Shown here in pieces: positions 34,025 to 43,960 of a DNA stretch of 64,000 nt. The stretch is from Levilactobacillus acidifarinae DSM 19394 = JCM 15949 (lineage in GTDB: Bacteria; Bacillota; Bacilli; Lactobacillales; Lactobacillaceae). The first letter of the stretch is position 1, and each line of letters opens with the position of its first letter. The stretch covers positions 1 through 64,000 of the forward strand of contig NZ_AZDV01000006.1 of NCBI RefSeq assembly GCF_001434835.1, read 5' to 3'. The position numbers and the translations under genes are program-made. The notes under the pieces are model-generated. The model made no database searches. It saw only the letters and a program-made list of their open reading frames with translations, and was not told where the DNA came from.

Positions 34025-34048
34025 AAAAAAGCCGGGCACGAGCCCGAC
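34025..34048 (-). terminator. Intrinsic terminator after xylT copy 2
   Basis: GTCGGGC-TCGT-GCCCGGC on the minus strand, followed by TTTTTT. Confidence 0.8.
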
Positions 34049-34067
34049 CTTAGTCGTTTAAACTAAA

Positions 34068-35435
34068 TTAATGTGCAACGGCAGTCTTGTGTTCCGCCGC
34101 CTTTTCCCGCAACGTTCCTTCGATTTCTTCCAAAGACCGGTTCCGCGTTTCGAAAACCTTCTTTTGAACGAACCAGATGGAAGCAAAGCAGAGTACCCCG
34201 TAACCGATAAACAAACTCCCGGTACCGAAGAAGTCCAGTAACGATGGGAAGGTTAAGGAGACCACCATATTGGCCGACCAGTTAATCACACTGGCAAACG
34301 AGTTCCCTAATCCCCGAATATTCAACGGGAAAACTTCCCCAATCATGACCCACATCACAGGGCCCCAGGTAGCGGAGAAAAACGCGATGTAGACGGTTAA
34401 CGCAATCACACAGACCACGGCAGCGGTAAAGGATCCGCCGGAGAACTTCATAGCGATACTCATGACGAACAGGGAGACCCCCATCCCGACAGCTCCAATG
34501 TTTAACATCTTTTTCCGATCGATTTTGTCCATGATAGCTACGGCAACGGCCGTCACGATGACGTTAAAGATCCCAATCCCGATGTGGGCAATCAAGGCCG
34601 CTGAGACCCCAAATCCAACGTCGGTAAAGATGGTTGGGGCGTAGTACAGTACCGTGTTACACCCCATGACTTGTTGGAAAATTGCCAGTCCAATCCCGAT
34701 GACTAGGGACGGTCGCACCATCTTGCCGAAGAGCTCGGACCAACCGCCACTCTTGATTTTGGCTTGTTCGTGAATTTGAGCCAGTTCCTTGTCGACGGCC
34801 ACCGTATCGTGCTTGTTCATGGTATCCAAGACTTCACGAGCGGCGTCACCGTGGCCCGTTTTAACTAAGTATCGTGGTGATTCCGGCAGAATCAACCCAC
34901 CTAAGAACAGTAAGGCGGCCGGCACCGCGGCAAGCCCTAACATCCACCGCCAACCGGTATACATGCCGGAGAAGGTGTAGTTGGTGACATAAGCCAGGAA
35001 GATTCCGGTCATGACCATCAACTGGAATAGGCTCGAAACGGTCCCCCGCTTGCTAGCTGGCGATAATTCAGCCAGGTAGGTTGGAATTAGCGCTGATGCG
35101 GCCCCCACGGCCATCCCTAAGATGACCCGTGAGATGATCAACGTCCAAAACTCGGGCGAAAACGCCGACCCAATTGCCCCAACAAAGAAGATAATAGCTG
35201 AAACTAATAATAATTTACGCCGACCATACCGGTCAGATGACGGACCAATGATGGCCGCCCCTAGAATGGCTCCTAACAAAACCGCACTGACGACCCAACC
35301 TTGTTGCCAGGATCCCAAATGCATTTGCCGTTGAATAAACAAAATGGCCCCAGAGATCACCCCGGTGTCGTACCCGAAGAGTAGGCCGCCCAATGCGCCG
35401 AAGAAGTAGACAAAACCAGTAGAGACTTTTCGCAT
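34068..35435 (-). CDS. xylT: Sugar porter MFS, D-xylose/H+ symporter (copy 2)
   Basis: A 455-residue sugar porter with the same signatures as copy 1 (GYDTGVISGA, SDRYGRRK, IPTYLAELSPASKRG, PESPRYL). AAGGAG stands eight nt before the ATG. Both copies have their own promoter, operator and terminator, so they are independent units produced by tandem duplication. Functional difference, if any, may lie in expression level. Arabinose is an alternative substrate of this family. Confidence 0.88.
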   Translation of the reverse strand: MRKVSTGFVYFFGALGGLLFGYDTGVISGAILFIQRQMHLGSWQQGWVVSAVLLGAILGAAIIGPSSDRYGRRKLLLVSAIIFFVGAIGSAFSPEFWTLIISRVILGMAVGAASALIPTYLAELSPASKRGTVSSLFQLMVMTGIFLAYVTNYTFSGMYTGWRWMLGLAAVPAALLFLGGLILPESPRYLVKTGHGDAAREVLDTMNKHDTVAVDKELAQIHEQAKIKSGGWSELFGKMVRPSLVIGIGLAIFQQVMGCNTVLYYAPTIFTDVGFGVSAALIAHIGIGIFNVIVTAVAVAIMDKIDRKKMLNIGAVGMGVSLFVMSIAMKFSGGSFTAAVVCVIALTVYIAFFSATWGPVMWVMIGEVFPLNIRGLGNSFASVINWSANMVVSLTFPSLLDFFGTGSLFIGYGVLCFASIWFVQKKVFETRNRSLEEIEGTLREKAAEHKTAVAH

Positions 35436-35481
35436 AGTTTTAGCTCCTTAGTGTTTGCATACGTTACTTTCCCAGTCAAAA

Positions 35482-35532
35482 TGTAAGTTGGTGACTGCCG
35501 CTCACTATGTTGGTTGGTTCGCACTACCAACC
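35482..35532. promoter_or_regulatory. XylR-type operators of xylT copy 2
   Basis: GGTTGGT-N7-ACCAACC (35512-35532) is a good dyad after the -10 box. A second left half AGTTGGT (35486-35492) in the context ATGTAAGTTGG matches the copy 1 operator, but its right half is degraded. Confidence 0.55.
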
Positions 35533-35564
35533 TTGAAGATACTATAGCATATCTTTTCAGGTTA

Positions 35565-35578
35565 TGGAAGCGTTTTCT
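35565..35578. promoter_or_regulatory. cre (CcpA) site over the xylT copy 2 -35 box
   Basis: TGGAAGCGTTTTCT, a standard cre, overlaps the -35 hexamer TTCCAT located 17 nt from TATAGT. Confidence 0.65.
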
Positions 35579-35716
35579 TAAAGCGACAAATTTTTATCAT
35601 TGGTTTTCTGCAAGCCTAACTTTGGGTTATAACGGTTTACTTATCAATATACTGGGATTCCCGTAACCACGGGATTTATCAGCGCTAATTTTTAAAAATT
35701 CATCAACTAACTTAAA

Positions 35717-35757
35717 AAATCTTTGTCGGCTCAGTGACTCGCCAACAAGGATTTTTA
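35717..35757 (-). terminator. Intrinsic terminator after the GH120 gene
   Basis: Minus-strand stem TTGTTGGC/GCCGACAA with a long loop, then ATTTTTTAAG. Confidence 0.65.
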
Positions 35758-35795
35758 TCTTTCAAGTTACTTAATTCAATTAACTAGCATCTTCG

Positions 35796-37826
35796 TTATT
35801 TCCACAAAGCCGCTTGTGTGTCTTCGCCCGAAACGAACGGTCCCGGAATCGTTGAGACGCCCCGGTGGTTGCCGAAGTAGTCCTGGTTAAAGATGATGTC
35901 ATCACCGTTTGGCGCTTCGTACCGTTGTTCCGGTTCGAAGGCTTCACCCAGAGTATCGGTTGTAATAATGCCCTCGGCGTAGTCACCAAGCAGATCGTAC
36001 AGGTTGGTCTTCAAGTTTACTTGATCACCGTTTTCAACCAAGTCGACCGTCACTTTGTCACTGGTGTTCACGAAATTATCGGTTTCTTTCTTCCAAGCCT
36101 TGGCGCCGTTAAAGTACATGTTGCCGGCCGCCCAGACGGGTAAGTGGCCAAAGTGAGCACTCATCAGGTCGTTCATGTCGTTTTCCTTGGCAATCGTTCC
36201 GTCCAAGCGTTCGAACTGAGCGTACCATTCGTCATAGGTCGGGTAATCATCGAACCCGTTAGTCCCGACTTGTTCGGTATCTTCCGGTTCCCGGTCGACC
36301 AAGGTCTCATGATCGGTTGCTTCGACCGGCCAATTTTGCACGAAGATGTTGTTGTAGAAGCGGTCATCCCCGTGCAGGATGGTCATGAAGCCCGCCACTT
36401 CGGTTCTGTGTTGGATGTGGTAGGGCGTAAACCGGGGTTGGTTCTTGCCGTCCACGAAGAAATCGGTGTTGGCACCAATCGACGTGATGGACCCAAGCAT
36501 CAGGTTGTGCACACAGGCCACCCCTTCCGTGGCTAACCGTAAGGACGCCTTAGACAGCAGCAGGTTGTTATCGATCAGGGTTGGCCCGTGACCGACTTCC
36601 ACGAAGATGTCTTGGCTTTGCATGGCACCAACGATCCGTTGTGCTGTGCCTTCTGGGGCGTAGTTGTGGTCTAACAGGTTCTGCGTGATGCGCGTCCCCT
36701 GAGCTTCCCAGTCGGTCCAGATACCCATGGTGCAATCGTTGATGTGGTTACGCCGAATGATCACGTCAATCGCCGCGTGCATCTTGATCCCGGCAATTTC
36801 GGCCCCGGCTAATTCTTGCATGTTGTTAATGTCGTGAATGTGGTTGTCTTCGATGAGACTGAAGACGCCCCCTTGTCGGCCGACGATGCCGTCTTGTTCA
36901 CAGTGGTGGATGTTGCACCGCCGGATGATGTGGTGACCGATGTTTTCCTTGAGCCACCCATGGTATTGCCCCCGACAAACGGCATCGCGTTCCATTTGCG
37001 TTGGGCTCTTCACGTGCTTGTAGGTGAAGTATTGGTTGTTCACCGGATCCTCGTACTTCCCGAGGGAAATTCCGGCACAACGACTGTGGCTGATGTCACA
37101 GTCTTCGATGATCCAGTTTTTGGACCAGTGTGGGCCAATCATCCCGTCTTGATAGGATGCCGGCGGCGCCCAAGTCGTAGCCGCTTTATTGATAGTAAAG
37201 CCACTCACGGTAATGTTATTGATCCCCGTAGCTTGCGGCATGAAGACTTCTCGCCGCACGTTAATTTCTACGTCTTCGTGGTTAGGATCTTGCCCTTGGA
37301 AGTTCGCGTAAATCACGGTTTCGTCCGTCGCCTCATCCTGTTTGGTGTACCACTTGTAGACGGAATTTTTACGTTCCCACGACCGACCGTAAACTTCTGC
37401 GGCTAAACATTCTTCTACGGAAGTGGTTTCGTAGAACTGCCGGTCGTTCATGTACACCGCTCCGGTGTGTTTGTTGACCGGACCGAAGTACCAGTCACCC
37501 ATCACGTAAGTCGTGTACGGGTTATAGGACCCGAACAGCCCGTTGTTGATCCGGGTGACCCAGACGTTGCCTTGATAGGGTTGCCAATTTTTAACGGCTT
37601 CGCCCCCGGTCATTACGGCTTTCAGGGGGTCTACACTACGGTATGTAATCCGCGCGTCGTCCGTACCACCATGAACGGGATTGACGTACTCACGATAAGT
37701 TCCTGGAAAGACCAGGACTTCATCCCCCGCAACGGCCACCTGTGCCGCTTCGTTAATGAGTCGATAAGGGGCTTCCTTGGTCCCATTGCCATCTCGGGTT
37801 GCTTGAGCATCAACATAGATTTTCAC
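35796..37826 (-). CDS. GH120-type beta-xylosidase (right-handed beta-helix)
   Basis: A 676-residue beta-helix protein without a signal peptide. The segment GIWTDWEAQGTRITQN (Asp372) and, later, QDIFVEVGHG (Glu410) resemble the nucleophile and acid/base regions of GH120 xylosidases such as Thermoanaerobacterium XylC. It would cut xylo-oligosaccharides in the cytoplasm, in parallel with the GH43 enzyme. The start is GTG at 37826, with GGGAGG ten nt upstream. The context inside the xyl regulon supports the call. The residue mapping to known catalytic residues is by memory and eye. Confidence 0.78.
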   Translation of the reverse strand: MKIYVDAQATRDGNGTKEAPYRLINEAAQVAVAGDEVLVFPGTYREYVNPVHGGTDDARITYRSVDPLKAVMTGGEAVKNWQPYQGNVWVTRINNGLFGSYNPYTTYVMGDWYFGPVNKHTGAVYMNDRQFYETTSVEECLAAEVYGRSWERKNSVYKWYTKQDEATDETVIYANFQGQDPNHEDVEINVRREVFMPQATGINNITVSGFTINKAATTWAPPASYQDGMIGPHWSKNWIIEDCDISHSRCAGISLGKYEDPVNNQYFTYKHVKSPTQMERDAVCRGQYHGWLKENIGHHIIRRCNIHHCEQDGIVGRQGGVFSLIEDNHIHDINNMQELAGAEIAGIKMHAAIDVIIRRNHINDCTMGIWTDWEAQGTRITQNLLDHNYAPEGTAQRIVGAMQSQDIFVEVGHGPTLIDNNLLLSKASLRLATEGVACVHNLMLGSITSIGANTDFFVDGKNQPRFTPYHIQHRTEVAGFMTILHGDDRFYNNIFVQNWPVEATDHETLVDREPEDTEQVGTNGFDDYPTYDEWYAQFERLDGTIAKENDMNDLMSAHFGHLPVWAAGNMYFNGAKAWKKETDNFVNTSDKVTVDLVENGDQVNLKTNLYDLLGDYAEGIITTDTLGEAFEPEQRYEAPNGDDIIFNQDYFGNHRGVSTIPGPFVSGEDTQAALWK

Positions 37827-37908
37827 GATAATTGCCTCCCAATGAACGTTTATATAAATAAAACAATAATTGTTCTTGTTTTAACAAAACTCAGTTCAAT
37901 TTTAAGTA

Positions 37909-37942
37909 CAAAAAGGCCCGGGCTCACACCCGCACCTTTTTA
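37909..37942 (-). terminator. Intrinsic terminator after xylB
   Basis: AAAGGTGCGGG/CCCGGGCCTTT-type hairpin on the minus strand ending in TTTTTG. Confidence 0.7.
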
Positions 37943-37958
37943 CCGAACAATTCAATAC

Positions 37959-39470
37959 TTAGTTCAAATTTTCACGACGGTAGTCTAGCAGTTCTTCACT
38001 GATCTGCTTGGTCTGCCCGTAAACTTGTTTGTAGATTTTGTGTAACTGTTGGTACTTCGCCACGTTAGCTGGAATCGGTTGATATTCCTTGCCAAAATGG
38101 ACGAAGGTCTTGGCACAGTCCTGTAGCGAATCGAACCAGCCCAGGCCGGTAGCGGCCATCATGGCGGCGCCCATACCGGGTCCCTGTTCGTTCTTTAGGC
38201 TGACGACCTTACGGTTAAAGATGTCGGCCTGAATCTGTAGCCAGAGGGGACTCTTGGCCCCACCCCCGATGGAGACGACCGTATCGAAGTCCCCACCATT
38301 TTCCTCGTAGATGTCGAAGAGGTCTCTAAACGAGAAGATGATGCCTTCCAGCACGGCCCGCACGAAGTCGTAGCGTTGGTGAATGCCGTCGATCCCGGTA
38401 AAGCTCCCGCGAATGTTGGCATCGGCGTACGGCGCCCGTTCACCCACAATATACGGCGTATACAGTAAGCCGTTGGCCCCCACGGTCGATTTGCCCGCGC
38501 TAGCCACCACATCGTTAAAGTCTTCGGCTGGGGCGAAGGTCTTCTTAAACCAGCTCAGAGAGTACCCTGCGGCCAGCGTGACCCCCATCGAGTAGAACTT
38601 ATCGGGAATGGCGTGGTCTTCAAACTGCAACACGCCGTGGTAGTTCACGTCCGCGTTGTCTTCGTACTTCAAGACCACCCCGGACGTCCCGATACTGGAC
38701 ATCACCATGTTGGGGTGTAAGATCCCGGCTCCCACGGCACCGGCCGCGTTATCGGCGGCCCCACCAAAGACCTTGGTGTCCGTGGTCAAACCGGAAAACT
38801 CGGCGTAGGCCGGCGTCACCGTCCCGGCCAAATCGATCGACTTGATCAACGGTGGGCACATGCTCATCGGAATGTCGAAGACGTCACAGATTCGTTGACT
38901 CCATTGTCCCTTAGCGACGTCTAACAAGACCGTCCCGGTCGCGTCGGAGTAATCCATCGCCAAGTTACCGGTCATCCGGTAACGCACGTAGTCCTTCGGT
39001 AAGACAAAGTACTTCGCCTTTTTCCAGATGTCGGGTTCATTTTCCTTCACCCACAGCAGCTTGGCCAGCGTAAAGCCTTCCAACGGTTGGTTACGGGTAA
39101 TGTCGATGAACTCGTCACCCATCTTGTCCATGATCTCTTCGCGTTGCGCGGTCGTCCGCGTATCGTTCCAAAGAATGGCGGGCCGTAAGACCTTCTTGTT
39201 TTCGTCTAACAGCACTAACCCGTGCATTTGGCCCGAGAAACTCAAGCCTTCGATGTCTTCGGCGGCCAGGTGGTCGGTCAGAATCAACCGCACGATGGCC
39301 ACGGTCGTGCCGGAAACCCAGTCTTCGGGATTCTGTTCGTTATAACCGGGTTGTTGTTGGATCAGGTCGTAGCCGAAGCTTTCTTGGGCGACAATCTGAC
39401 CACTGTGGTCGAGGGCTGAGACCTTAACGGCACTGGTGCCCAGGTCCACCCCAAGTACATACTTTCCCAT
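37959..39470 (-). CDS. xylB: Xylulokinase
   Basis: A 503-residue FGGY-family kinase phosphorylating D-xylulose to xylulose-5-phosphate. The N-terminal [17 protein letters not shown] phosphate loop, [15 protein letters not shown] (xylulose-specific MHG) and the C-terminal [19 protein letters not shown] are clear. It lies 346 nt downstream of xylA, with a terminator between them, so the two are probably separate units. GGAGGAG precedes the ATG. Confidence 0.95.
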   Translation of the reverse strand: MGKYVLGVDLGTSAVKVSALDHSGQIVAQESFGYDLIQQQPGYNEQNPEDWVSGTTVAIVRLILTDHLAAEDIEGLSFSGQMHGLVLLDENKKVLRPAILWNDTRTTAQREEIMDKMGDEFIDITRNQPLEGFTLAKLLWVKENEPDIWKKAKYFVLPKDYVRYRMTGNLAMDYSDATGTVLLDVAKGQWSQRICDVFDIPMSMCPPLIKSIDLAGTVTPAYAEFSGLTTDTKVFGGAADNAAGAVGAGILHPNMVMSSIGTSGVVLKYEDNADVNYHGVLQFEDHAIPDKFYSMGVTLAAGYSLSWFKKTFAPAEDFNDVVASAGKSTVGANGLLYTPYIVGERAPYADANIRGSFTGIDGIHQRYDFVRAVLEGIIFSFRDLFDIYEENGGDFDTVVSIGGGAKSPLWLQIQADIFNRKVVSLKNEQGPGMGAAMMAATGLGWFDSLQDCAKTFVHFGKEYQPIPANVAKYQQLHKIYKQVYGQTKQISEELLDYRRENLN

Positions 39471-39816
39471 TATTGCTCCTCCAATCAGTATTTGAATGGT
39501 GCGCTCACTTATAACTATGATGTGTAATTCTAGTTAAGATAAAGCTGGTCGCCTTCCAGGCTGTACACTGGAGAATCAGCTTTCCAATTGAGTTAATGGC
39601 AGCATACTTCTTAACTTGCCTATTATCAATCAGCTAACCAACCATACATTAATCGTTCTTCTTAAACATGCAGGAGCTGAACTTTGCCGGTCAGACCCCG
39701 ACCTTAGTCCGAGTCTGGTTCAGTCCCTTAAGCTTATTCCGATTAAAAATGGCGGACGGACTTCCCGTCCGTCCACCATTTTTTACTGTTATTTCGCGTC
39801 ACAGGTAACCGAAAGA
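39471..39816. other. xylB upstream region
   Basis: Contains the xylA terminator (39744-39785), a structured stretch at 39668-39730 (GCTGAAC opposite GTTCAGT with inner pairing), and an imperfect hairpin (39543-39582). No clear XylR operator or cre is visible, unlike the other xyl promoters. Confidence 0.45.
39744..39785. terminator. Terminator after xylA
   Basis: AAATGGTGGACGGAC/GTCCGTCCGCCATTT-type stem with A and T runs on both sides; could work in both directions. Confidence 0.8.
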
Positions 39817-41166
39817 TTACTTGCTTAACGTGTCGATGATGTAGTGGTTGATCGTATCCTTAACTTCTTCCAAGTGATCGGAATGCGTTGCGGCCAACAA
39901 TTCAGATTGTGGCTTGTCGATCGCGTACTTTTCGAGGGACTTGAAGTCCGCCGTACCGTTTTCGATTTCGGCACCGATACCGGATTCGTAAGAACTGTAA
40001 CGGTTCTTAACCAAGTTGTCTAAGAAGCCGTCTTCCTTCATGGCAACGGCAACCCGCAAACCAGCGGCGAAGCTGTCCATGCCGACGATGTGGCCGTAGA
40101 ACAAGTCCTTAGGTTCGAAGGATGAACGACGAGGCTTAGCATCGAAGTTCAACCCACCGCGAGGGCCGATTGAGCCGTTTTCAACGACTTCAGTCATGGC
40201 TGCGGTCGTTTCGTACAAGTTAGATGGGTATTCATCGATATCCCAACCAATCAACTTGTCCCCTTGGTTGGCATCCAAGGAACCTAACAAGCCAGCTTCA
40301 CGGGCAACGCGAATTTCGTGTTGGTAAGTGTGACCAGCCAAGTTAGCGTGGTTCCCTTCAAGGTTCAACTTGAAGTCTTTGTCCAACCCGTATTCCTTCA
40401 TGAAGGCAATCGTGGTTGCGGCATCGAAGTCGTATTGGTGAGTCGTAGGTTCCTTTGGCTTTGGTTCGAGCAACATTTGTGCGTCGAAACCAATTTCGTT
40501 AGCGTAGTCCTTAGCCATGTGGAAGAACTTCGCTGCGTGTTCTTGTTCTTCCTTCATGTTGGTGTTCCATAAGGATTCGTAACCTTCACGGCCGCCCCAG
40601 AAGACATAGTTTTCGGAGCCAACCCGCTTACCAATTTCCAAACTGTGCTTCAACTGAGCGGCACAGTAAGCAAAGATGTCAGCGTAAGGTGAAGTTGCGG
40701 CACCTTCAACGAACCGAGGATTAGTGAACATGTTCGAGGTGTTCCACAAAACCTTCATACCACTAGTCTTTTGGTATTCCACGATCTTGTCAACGACTTT
40801 GTCCAGGTTCTTGTTGGTTTCACGTAACGTGTCCCCTTCTGGCGCTAAGTCACGGTCATGGAAGCAAAGGTAGTCAACACCTAATTTGTCGTAAAATTCG
40901 AATGCTGCATCTACCTTGGCTAAAGCCAAGTCCATTGGGTCGGAGTACTTGTCGTAAGGACGTTGCGCGGTCCCATCACCAAATGGGTCCACTAAGCGTT
41001 GGTCGAACGTGTGCCAGTAAGCTACGGCAAACCGTAACCAGTCACGCATCTTCTTACCGCCAATTACTTCGTCTGGATTGTAGTACTGAAAGCCTAAACC
41101 TGATTTTTTATCTTTGTGGCCGACGTATTGAATCTTGTCGACACCTTTCCAATATTCTTCTGCCAT
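39817..41166 (-). CDS. xylA: Xylose isomerase
   Basis: A 449-residue enzyme converting D-xylose to D-xylulose with two divalent metals. Family signatures are seen: [17 protein letters not shown] (catalytic His), [28 protein letters not shown] (metal Glu, base Lys) and [27 protein letters not shown]. The length is that of class II isomerases. The promoter has an XylR-type operator and a cre. Confidence 0.96.
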   Translation of the reverse strand: MAEEYWKGVDKIQYVGHKDKKSGLGFQYYNPDEVIGGKKMRDWLRFAVAYWHTFDQRLVDPFGDGTAQRPYDKYSDPMDLALAKVDAAFEFYDKLGVDYLCFHDRDLAPEGDTLRETNKNLDKVVDKIVEYQKTSGMKVLWNTSNMFTNPRFVEGAATSPYADIFAYCAAQLKHSLEIGKRVGSENYVFWGGREGYESLWNTNMKEEQEHAAKFFHMAKDYANEIGFDAQMLLEPKPKEPTTHQYDFDAATTIAFMKEYGLDKDFKLNLEGNHANLAGHTYQHEIRVAREAGLLGSLDANQGDKLIGWDIDEYPSNLYETTAAMTEVVENGSIGPRGGLNFDAKPRRSSFEPKDLFYGHIVGMDSFAAGLRVAVAMKEDGFLDNLVKNRYSSYESGIGAEIENGTADFKSLEKYAIDKPQSELLAATHSDHLEEVKDTINHYIIDTLSK

Positions 41167-41184
41167 AATTAATAAAACCCTCCT

Positions 41185-41209
41185 AGTTAGTTCGTTGCGA
41201 CAACCAACT
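41185..41209. promoter_or_regulatory. XylR-type operator of xylA
   Basis: AGTTAGTT-N9-AACCAACT, same spacing as at xylT copy 1, ten nt downstream of the -10 TATAAT (41225-41220). Confidence 0.7.
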
Positions 41210-41242
41210 TACAAATCCTATTATACAAGCCAACGAAATAAA

Positions 41243-41256
41243 TGCAAGCGTTTTCC
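41243..41256. promoter_or_regulatory. cre (CcpA) site over the xylA -35 box
   Basis: TGCAAGCGTTTTCC overlaps the -35 hexamer TTGCAT, 16 nt from TATAAT; same layout as both xylT promoters. Confidence 0.7.
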
Positions 41257-41354
41257 GAAAATTATTTTCGACTTTGTGTAATGGCTTACAATGGTCTCCA
41301 ACTCAACCCAAACGAGCCGTAAGGGTTGCCCGAATTGGTCAGCCTAAAAAAGGG

Positions 41355-41387
41355 TAAAAAAAAAGACGGACCAGCACGGTCACGTCT
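41355..41387 (-). terminator. Intrinsic terminator after xylR
   Basis: AGACG(TG)ACC...GGT(C)CGTCT on the minus strand with a run of nine T. Confidence 0.75.
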
Positions 41388-41396
41388 AACTTTGCG

Positions 41397-42584
41397 TTAA
41401 AGATTTTCGGGAATTCGTTCGAACTGCAAGGCGTACCCTTCCAGACCAAGTACCTGATGGGTAATCAACGAGCAGCCACCTAATACCGTCGCGAGCCGCG
41501 CGTTCGTGGTCAAGTCAATCGGAAAGTCCTCGTTGGCCAACCGCCGATAACTTGCCCGAATCTGTTCCAGCAACTCCGGAATTTCTTCGATTAACGGTGA
41601 ATTAATGAAAAACGCGTCCGGATCGAGCGTCCGCATGGTGTTATACAGTAGGCTACTAATCGCGATGGTGAACCGCTGTAGAATCAACGCCAAATCCGTG
41701 TCGTGTTGCCGGTAAAGTTTGACGATGTCTTCACGGTCCAGGTCCTTGAGCCCTTTATGTTGTTCCACTTGGCGAATAATCGCGTCTTCGGAACTAATGT
41801 CTTCGGCGCGGACCGGGGTGGCCTGCCCCTGCCCGTCAATTTCTAGGCTGGTGACCGTTTGCCCAATTTCCCCGGCATCCCCGTGTTCGCCCCGGAACAG
41901 GTCGCGGTGTAAAATCACCCCGGCCCCAATCCCACGGTGAATACTGATGGTGACCGCACTGTTCAAGTCCCGGGCCCCGTTAAAGTCGCGTTCGTAGATG
42001 GCGGACAGGTTGGCTTCGTTCTCCAACACAACGGGGACATCATAGGTTGCGGTAAAGAGGTCGACCAGGTCGACCCCATCCATGTCGATGAAGGGCGAAG
42101 TCTTGATCTTATTATCGTTAATAATCCCGTGAATTGAGAAACAAATTCCCAACAGACCGTTAGCCGACGCATCTTCCTTTTGCACCATGGCAATGTACTG
42201 GTTGATCTGGGCCACCATTTCGTGAATGGATTGCCCCTGGGTCTCGATGCGATCGTATTTCCAAACCTTACCGTTCAGGGTCGTGGCCAACGCGTGCAGG
42301 TGCCGGTACCCCAGGTCAAACGTCAACGTGTACCCGTAGTCCTGGTTGATGGCGACCATGGTGGGTTTACGCCCCCCCGACGTCGAGGCGTTTCCGTAGC
42401 CCAACTCCCGCAAGTACCCCTGAGCCATTAACGTGTTATATAAGGAAGAAACGGTCGATTTGTTCAGGTGTAATTGATGTGAAATCTCAATTCGAGAAGT
42501 TGGGTGATTATTAAAAACTTGTTGTAAGACCAATTTTAAGTTTTGGTCGTGTAACTGATTACGATTCATACTGCGCTGAACCAT
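41397..42584 (-). CDS. xylR: Xylose operon repressor, ROK family
   Basis: A 395-residue protein with an N-terminal winged HTH (SRIEISHQLHLNKSTVSSLYNTL) and a ROK sugar-binding domain. The ROK zinc motif CxCGxxGC is absent; the equivalent place reads GDAGEIGQTVTSLE. It should bind the AGTTGGTT/AACCAACT dyads and release them with xylose. GGAGGG seven nt before 42584 marks the start. The gene lies directly upstream of xylA in the same direction. Its own upstream region carries a related dyad, so autoregulation is likely. Confidence 0.9.
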   Translation of the reverse strand: MVQRSMNRNQLHDQNLKLVLQQVFNNHPTSRIEISHQLHLNKSTVSSLYNTLMAQGYLRELGYGNASTSGGRKPTMVAINQDYGYTLTFDLGYRHLHALATTLNGKVWKYDRIETQGQSIHEMVAQINQYIAMVQKEDASANGLLGICFSIHGIINDNKIKTSPFIDMDGVDLVDLFTATYDVPVVLENEANLSAIYERDFNGARDLNSAVTISIHRGIGAGVILHRDLFRGEHGDAGEIGQTVTSLEIDGQGQATPVRAEDISSEDAIIRQVEQHKGLKDLDREDIVKLYRQHDTDLALILQRFTIAISSLLYNTMRTLDPDAFFINSPLIEEIPELLEQIRASYRRLANEDFPIDLTTNARLATVLGGCSLITHQVLGLEGYALQFERIPENL

Positions 42585-42897
42585 ACTGCGTCCCTCCATT
42601 ATTAAGCGTTCGTGTCACAGCGGGCAGGTCCAATTAGTTGGGTTAAATTCCCCAACTAACTAACTCACGGCTTAGTCTTAGTGATTTCTTGATTTGCACA
42701 CGGGAACATCTCCCGGTTTCTAGTTTGGCGAACCAACTAACTTCAGTATGTCGCACGTCGCTTAATAAATCAACCGTTTTACTAAAACTATTTTTATAAT
42801 GGGGTAACTGGTTTAATCTCATCTACTTTACGTATGGGCCAATATGGTTTATTGGAATTTATGCCGACATAAAACACTTATAACTAATCGTCTTGGC
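42585..42897. promoter_or_regulatory. xylR upstream region with operator-like dyads
   Basis: TTAGTTGGG-N8-CCCAACTAA (42634-42642, 42651-42659) and TAGTTTGG..CCAACTA (42721-42739) resemble the XylR sites but have other spacings. The rest (42745-42897) is A+T-rich without a gene. Confidence 0.45.
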
Positions 42898-43854
42898 TTA
42901 GCCTTCATCAAAAAAATCTTCATCAATTTCGAATAGAACGTACTTTTGTTTAAGTTGCACTCCCACTTGATACTGCAACATTAATGTCGTTAGTTGAATC
43001 CCATCAACCAATACAATCGCATCGCTTTTAGCGGCTTGAACTGCACCATCTGAAAATTTAGAGGTCGTCATAAATACGCCTCGATCCGCATGTTGTCGAT
43101 TTAAAGCTCCGTAGAAGGAATCAATCTCCGGACGTTGAACCACGTTACTTTCTTGATAACGTTTAGCCTGAATATAAACCGTCCTCGTTCCCAATGCATC
43201 CTGATTGATAACCCCATCAATCCCATTATCATTGGATTGTTGTGTTACCCAAGCAGCACCATTGGCCCCCTGATACCCCATTGCTACCAATAATTTAACG
43301 ACCAATTCTTCAAAAAAGCTAGGATTGGACTCGCGAATTCGTTGCAATAGTTCCGCAGCAATTTCATCATTATATGCTTGAGTTTTTGCTTTCAATATAT
43401 GGGTAATACTCTCCGCACTAGTGACTTCCGGCTCCAAATCTTCAACATTCGTAGCACTAGTTCCCCGTAATTGACGTTCCTTAATTTCCTGTTGATGTTG
43501 TTGGTATTTAGGTAACTGATGAACCATACGAAAATCTACCGTATCTGATTTAGTTAACAATTGTTTCCCCAAATCTGTTATCTGATAGTACCCTCGTCGT
43601 ACTCGTCGTAAAATTCCCGCCGTGGTCAGCTCACTTAACGCCCAACTCACCCGATTCTCAATAATGTTGTCATGGTAGGTTGTGTACTCTAGTTGCCGTA
43701 GGTCAGTGGGTAACTGAAGATCATCCGCAACTGCCACACGTAGCGCCTTTCCGCGCCATTCTTCTTGCTGGTTTGCAAATTTCAAAATAATCGGAATCAA
43801 CGCATCCCAGGTTGGTAACCCATTTTTTCCAAGTTTTAACTTTCGATAGTCCAT
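42898..43854 (-). CDS. Mrr-type restriction endonuclease (type IV)
   Basis: A 318-residue protein. The N-terminal ~90 residues resemble the Mrr winged-helix domain (TYHDNIIENRVSWALSELTTAGIL). The C-terminal Mrr catalytic fold shows FFEELVVKLLVAMGY, then NDNGIDGVINQ and VYIQAKRY, giving the D-QxK nuclease core. Such enzymes cut modified foreign DNA. The gene is single, A+T-richer than its neighbours, and may be acquired. The start at 43854 is preferred over 43872. Confidence 0.85.
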   Translation of the reverse strand: MDYRKLKLGKNGLPTWDALIPIILKFANQQEEWRGKALRVAVADDLQLPTDLRQLEYTTYHDNIIENRVSWALSELTTAGILRRVRRGYYQITDLGKQLLTKSDTVDFRMVHQLPKYQQHQQEIKERQLRGTSATNVEDLEPEVTSAESITHILKAKTQAYNDEIAAELLQRIRESNPSFFEELVVKLLVAMGYQGANGAAWVTQQSNDNGIDGVINQDALGTRTVYIQAKRYQESNVVQRPEIDSFYGALNRQHADRGVFMTTSKFSDGAVQAAKSDAIVLVDGIQLTTLMLQYQVGVQLKQKYVLFEIDEDFFDEG

Positions 43855-43960
43855 GGCGCCGCAACCTTTCAACTCGTTTTATTTCAGTATACCGAATTGA
43901 TTAATCAACTGCGACTTTGAGTTTAATCAGTTACCACTATAAAGCACCCATTCACACTCT

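Larger units (their letters stand above)
33738..34067. other. Promoter region of xylT copy 1 and terminator of copy 2
   Basis: Holds the -10 TATACT (33844-33839), XylR-like operator, cre, and then the terminator of copy 2 at 34025-34048. The stretch 33880-34020 shows no gene. Confidence 0.55.
35436..35795. other. Promoter region of xylT copy 2 and GH120 terminator
   Basis: Contains the operator dyads, the -10 TATAGT (35546-35541), a cre, and the terminator at 35717-35757. No gene seen in 35585-35715. Confidence 0.5.

Noticed and set aside
39668..39730. Fourth copy of the three-way-junction repeat
   Set aside because: It has CCCGACCTT and some pairing, but not the closing stem or the second hairpin of the family.
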